Below, piece after piece: positions 61,755 to 64,000 of a DNA stretch of 64,000 bases. Position numbers and translations under genes: made by a program. Position 1 is the first letter of the stretch. Every line of letters begins with the position of its first letter. Under the pieces are notes generated by a model. That model was not told the origin of the DNA, did no database searches, and worked only from the letters and a program-made list of their open reading frames with translations. Source of the DNA: Enoplolaimus lenunculus (taxonomy: Eukaryota > Nematoda > Enoplea > Enoplida > Thoracostomopsidae); the NCBI GenBank assembly GCA_030248215.1, contig JASANG010001602.1:1-64000 (forward strand), in the 5' to 3' direction.

Positions 61755-62025
61755 TTAACCCCTTCTCACATTGAGTTGCCTATAGGTAACTTAGCGCAGT
61801 GTATATGCGTTAAATAATATATATCGCACCGTGTTTAACAATTGCAACACGTATACATAGTACTAAATCACCACAAGACGTGAGAGCCCCCTCGGGCTCG
61901 AGCGTCAAGCTCCTATAGCTGAGTGGTGACGGTATACGCCTCCCACTCCAGTCACCGGAGTTCGAATCCTAGCATAAAAGTAGGTCTCAGTGGAAATGGA
62001 AAATATTCATGTGAGAAAGGGTTAA
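61755..62025 (+). mobile_element. TTAA-flanked element with tRNA-like core, copy 3 (best preserved)
   Basis: Flanked by TTAA at 61755-61758 and 62022-62025, with ends CCCCTTCTCACA and (inward) CCCTTTCTCACATGAATA. The + strand at 61909-61975 resembles a tRNA: TATAGCTGAGTGGTGAC is A-box-like and GAGTTCGAATCC is B-box-like, with CCTCCCACTCC in an anticodon-arm position. The acceptor strands do not pair, so it is a tRNA-derived relic and not a tRNA gene. Confidence 0.7.
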
Positions 62026-64000
62026 GGTATTCTTGATATTAGTAATTTTGAGCTTTAAAGATAATAGTGGCACTTTATCTGCGATTTGTTATGAGCTAAT
62101 GAACAGAAACAGCAACCTACCGCAATTTAACAGATTCTAAATCGGCCGCGTACCTACCCATGTGGATACAATATCACCGACCCTGGACGAAAATAGGACA
62201 CATCATTTTGAGAAACCAGCCAACACTATTTTAGTGACATTTCTATTGTTGCCGCTAGCGCAGACATGGATGCTATTGGATGTTGACTGAGATAACGAAA
62301 TGCAAATATAATTGAAAAAATATATTAATATCTGCCTGATTGTTCCAGATTTTACCAAAACAAAGTCAATTGACTTTCAGCTGATGCTATAACAAGTATG
62401 CCGACCTATTTTGGAATATGAGTTCAGGAAAATGCACCGACTGAATTCAAATTGAAAATATCAACGCGAGAAGCATATAATTTTTAAAATCAAGAATTTT
62501 AGCAATAAAATAGCTGCAGAAGTTTTTAGCCGTTGTATGTTCTTGAACGCGAAATAACTATCCAAGATAGGACCTTTCTTACGCAACTAAAGATATTAAA
62601 ATTTAATTTTTTATTTGAATAGAAAATTTCCAATCACATACGGACCGCATGAAACGTCTCCATGTACCATGTTGAAATCGAATCGCGAGGCAAGTTTTAG
62701 CCGCGAAACCAACCTGTTAACCAACGGCGCCTCATACTGGTTATCAATCATAAATGACTACCTAATTCTAAAACTCAAATCCATCAATTTTGAGGATCTC
62801 AGCGAAACAAGCAAACGGCTTTTTCTCTGGAACTAAACTGTGAACTTTAACGCTTTTTAACTCGCATTCGTAGAAAACTATTTACTTTTGTGATAGCTGT
62901 GCTAAGCGCCTGAACCAATCACAACGACCTGATGTATAGGTTTTAAACATGAAAATATGAAAAATCTTGAAATTGCGATAATATTTTGAAGTAAAATTGT
63001 GATAAAAACTACGTTTTTTTTATCAGTATCTAATTTTTCGCTATCCGGTTCACGTTTCAATACACAATCCAACGTTATATTTGTTTACCGGTTCCGGTTT
63101 CGCTTAGGATTATTAAATCCCAGTTGTATACGGTTTGTGTACGTTTGTTGTCGTGTAAGTTGTATTTTTGATAGACTCAAAACATGTAGACTAATTTTCA
63201 AATTTCGAAGTAAATTAATATCACGCTTGAAATTATGTGGTTTTAGCTTAGGCGTAGTGTTCGTACGCCACCGCAAGCTTTCGCGCATTGGTATGCATTG
63301 ATGAATGCGTTTGGCGGCAGCGAACGCGGCGAGTTAAGTGCAATTTTTAGGTTTTGGAAAAAAAACAAAAGTTTGCTGTTATATAATTTTTGACTGCTTA
63401 CAGTTACTTGTTTACAATTTCGTACGGACGTACAGACACAACTGGCGCTATAAAATGCAAAAATATACAAAAAGTATCCACGAAAATGCGTTATCTTTTA
63501 AACGCTGTTATACATGGTTTTCATAAGCAAAATTAAAAAAACATAAGAGTATGAAAAGCTCGTTGTTTACCGTCTAAAATTTTAACAAAAAAAGTTATTT
63601 TTTGACATTTCATCACGGCGTTAATAACAATCTTAGAAATTCCGAGAGCTTTATGCTACGTTTTTCGTTTAAGATGTTGACAAATATAAAATATGTCAAA
63701 ATATAAACGACAAATTTTTAACAAAACAATGTCATGTGCTTATGCGCGTAGTGTTCACGTTAGACGCAAGGTTAGCGTCAGGAGCGTAGCCAAGACTTCA
63801 CTTCATGAGGAAGTAATTTCACCTAAAACGTTTTTTCGGGGGGGGGGGGCAAACGTACCAGGGGAGAAAGTTTTTAATCATCAGGAAATTATTTTACAGC
63901 ACGTTTAAGTGACATTTTAGCGTCTTTTCACATATTTTCGAACGGATACATTGTTAATATCCAGCTTTTGCATACGAGCCTCGCCGCGGCAAACATTAAT
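62026..64000. other. Right end of the window, no supported gene
   Basis: A 73-codon open frame at 62615-62836 has a coding-like look but no ATG start or recognised family. A G run is at about 63839-63849 within a decayed GTAGCCAAG MITE-like stretch. The rest is AT-rich and unassigned. Confidence 0.4.

Noticed and set aside
61909-61975. Candidate tRNA gene
   Set aside because: A- and B-box-like text is present, but the acceptor and T stems do not pair and the region lies inside a repeated TTAA-flanked element.
62615-62836. Possible orphan exon on the + strand
   Set aside because: No ATG start, no convincing splice borders and no recognised domain; listed only in the stretch description.

Overview
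The window looks like AT-rich, intron-containing animal DNA, most probably from a nematode. Three observations support this: interspersed arrays of TTAGGC (the nematode telomere hexamer), a secreted protein with a 12-cysteine DB module (a nematode family), and small genes cut by repeat-filled introns with GT..AG borders. A clade I worm such as a mermithid would fit the repeat load, but that placement is only an inference. No bacterial-type operons, CRISPR arrays, rRNA genes or functional tRNA genes were seen.

Five host genes can be supported. (1) A divergent ionotropic glutamate receptor-like channel subunit, + strand, 4972-7314, two exons. (2) A four-EF-hand calmodulin-like protein with a long tail, + strand, 23873-26636, two exons. 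(3) A complete glutamine synthetase, + strand, 29287-35663, seven exons, 359 aa. (4) A secreted DB-module protein with a very basic Arg/Gln/Asn-rich tail, + strand, 42838-47983, three exons, 729 aa. (5) A second complete glutamine synthetase, - strand, 55020-60486, with the same seven-exon structure and 359 aa. The two synthetase genes face each other across the DB gene. A pair of oppositely oriented long repeat copies (37555-40080 and 49170-51720) lies between them, so the 29-60 kb interval has a palindrome-like layout.

The rest is mostly repeats, many of them short non-autonomous DNA elements inside introns. The main families are: a long-inverted-repeat fold-back element with nested insertions (7-2056); a TA-flanked MITE family in at least seven places; a MITE whose core is an array of telomere-like TTAGGC units, with six copies that keep both ends plus many fragments; a TTAA-flanked piggyBac-like element carrying a tRNA-like region; a 35-bp minisatellite in the EF-hand gene intron; and several hairpin or tandem units. 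A ~0.7-kb segment is shared between the receptor intron and an intron of the second synthetase gene.

The genes do not form an obvious pathway. The two synthetases are duplicates for ammonia assimilation and glutamate recycling, and the receptor-like protein may sense a small ligand. The most noteworthy signals are the telomere-repeat-carrying MITE, the MITE that supplies the last residues and stop codon of the receptor, the tRNA-like TTAA element and the inverted synthetase pair. Exon joins were read by eye from splice signals, reading-frame phase and family conservation, not from transcripts.
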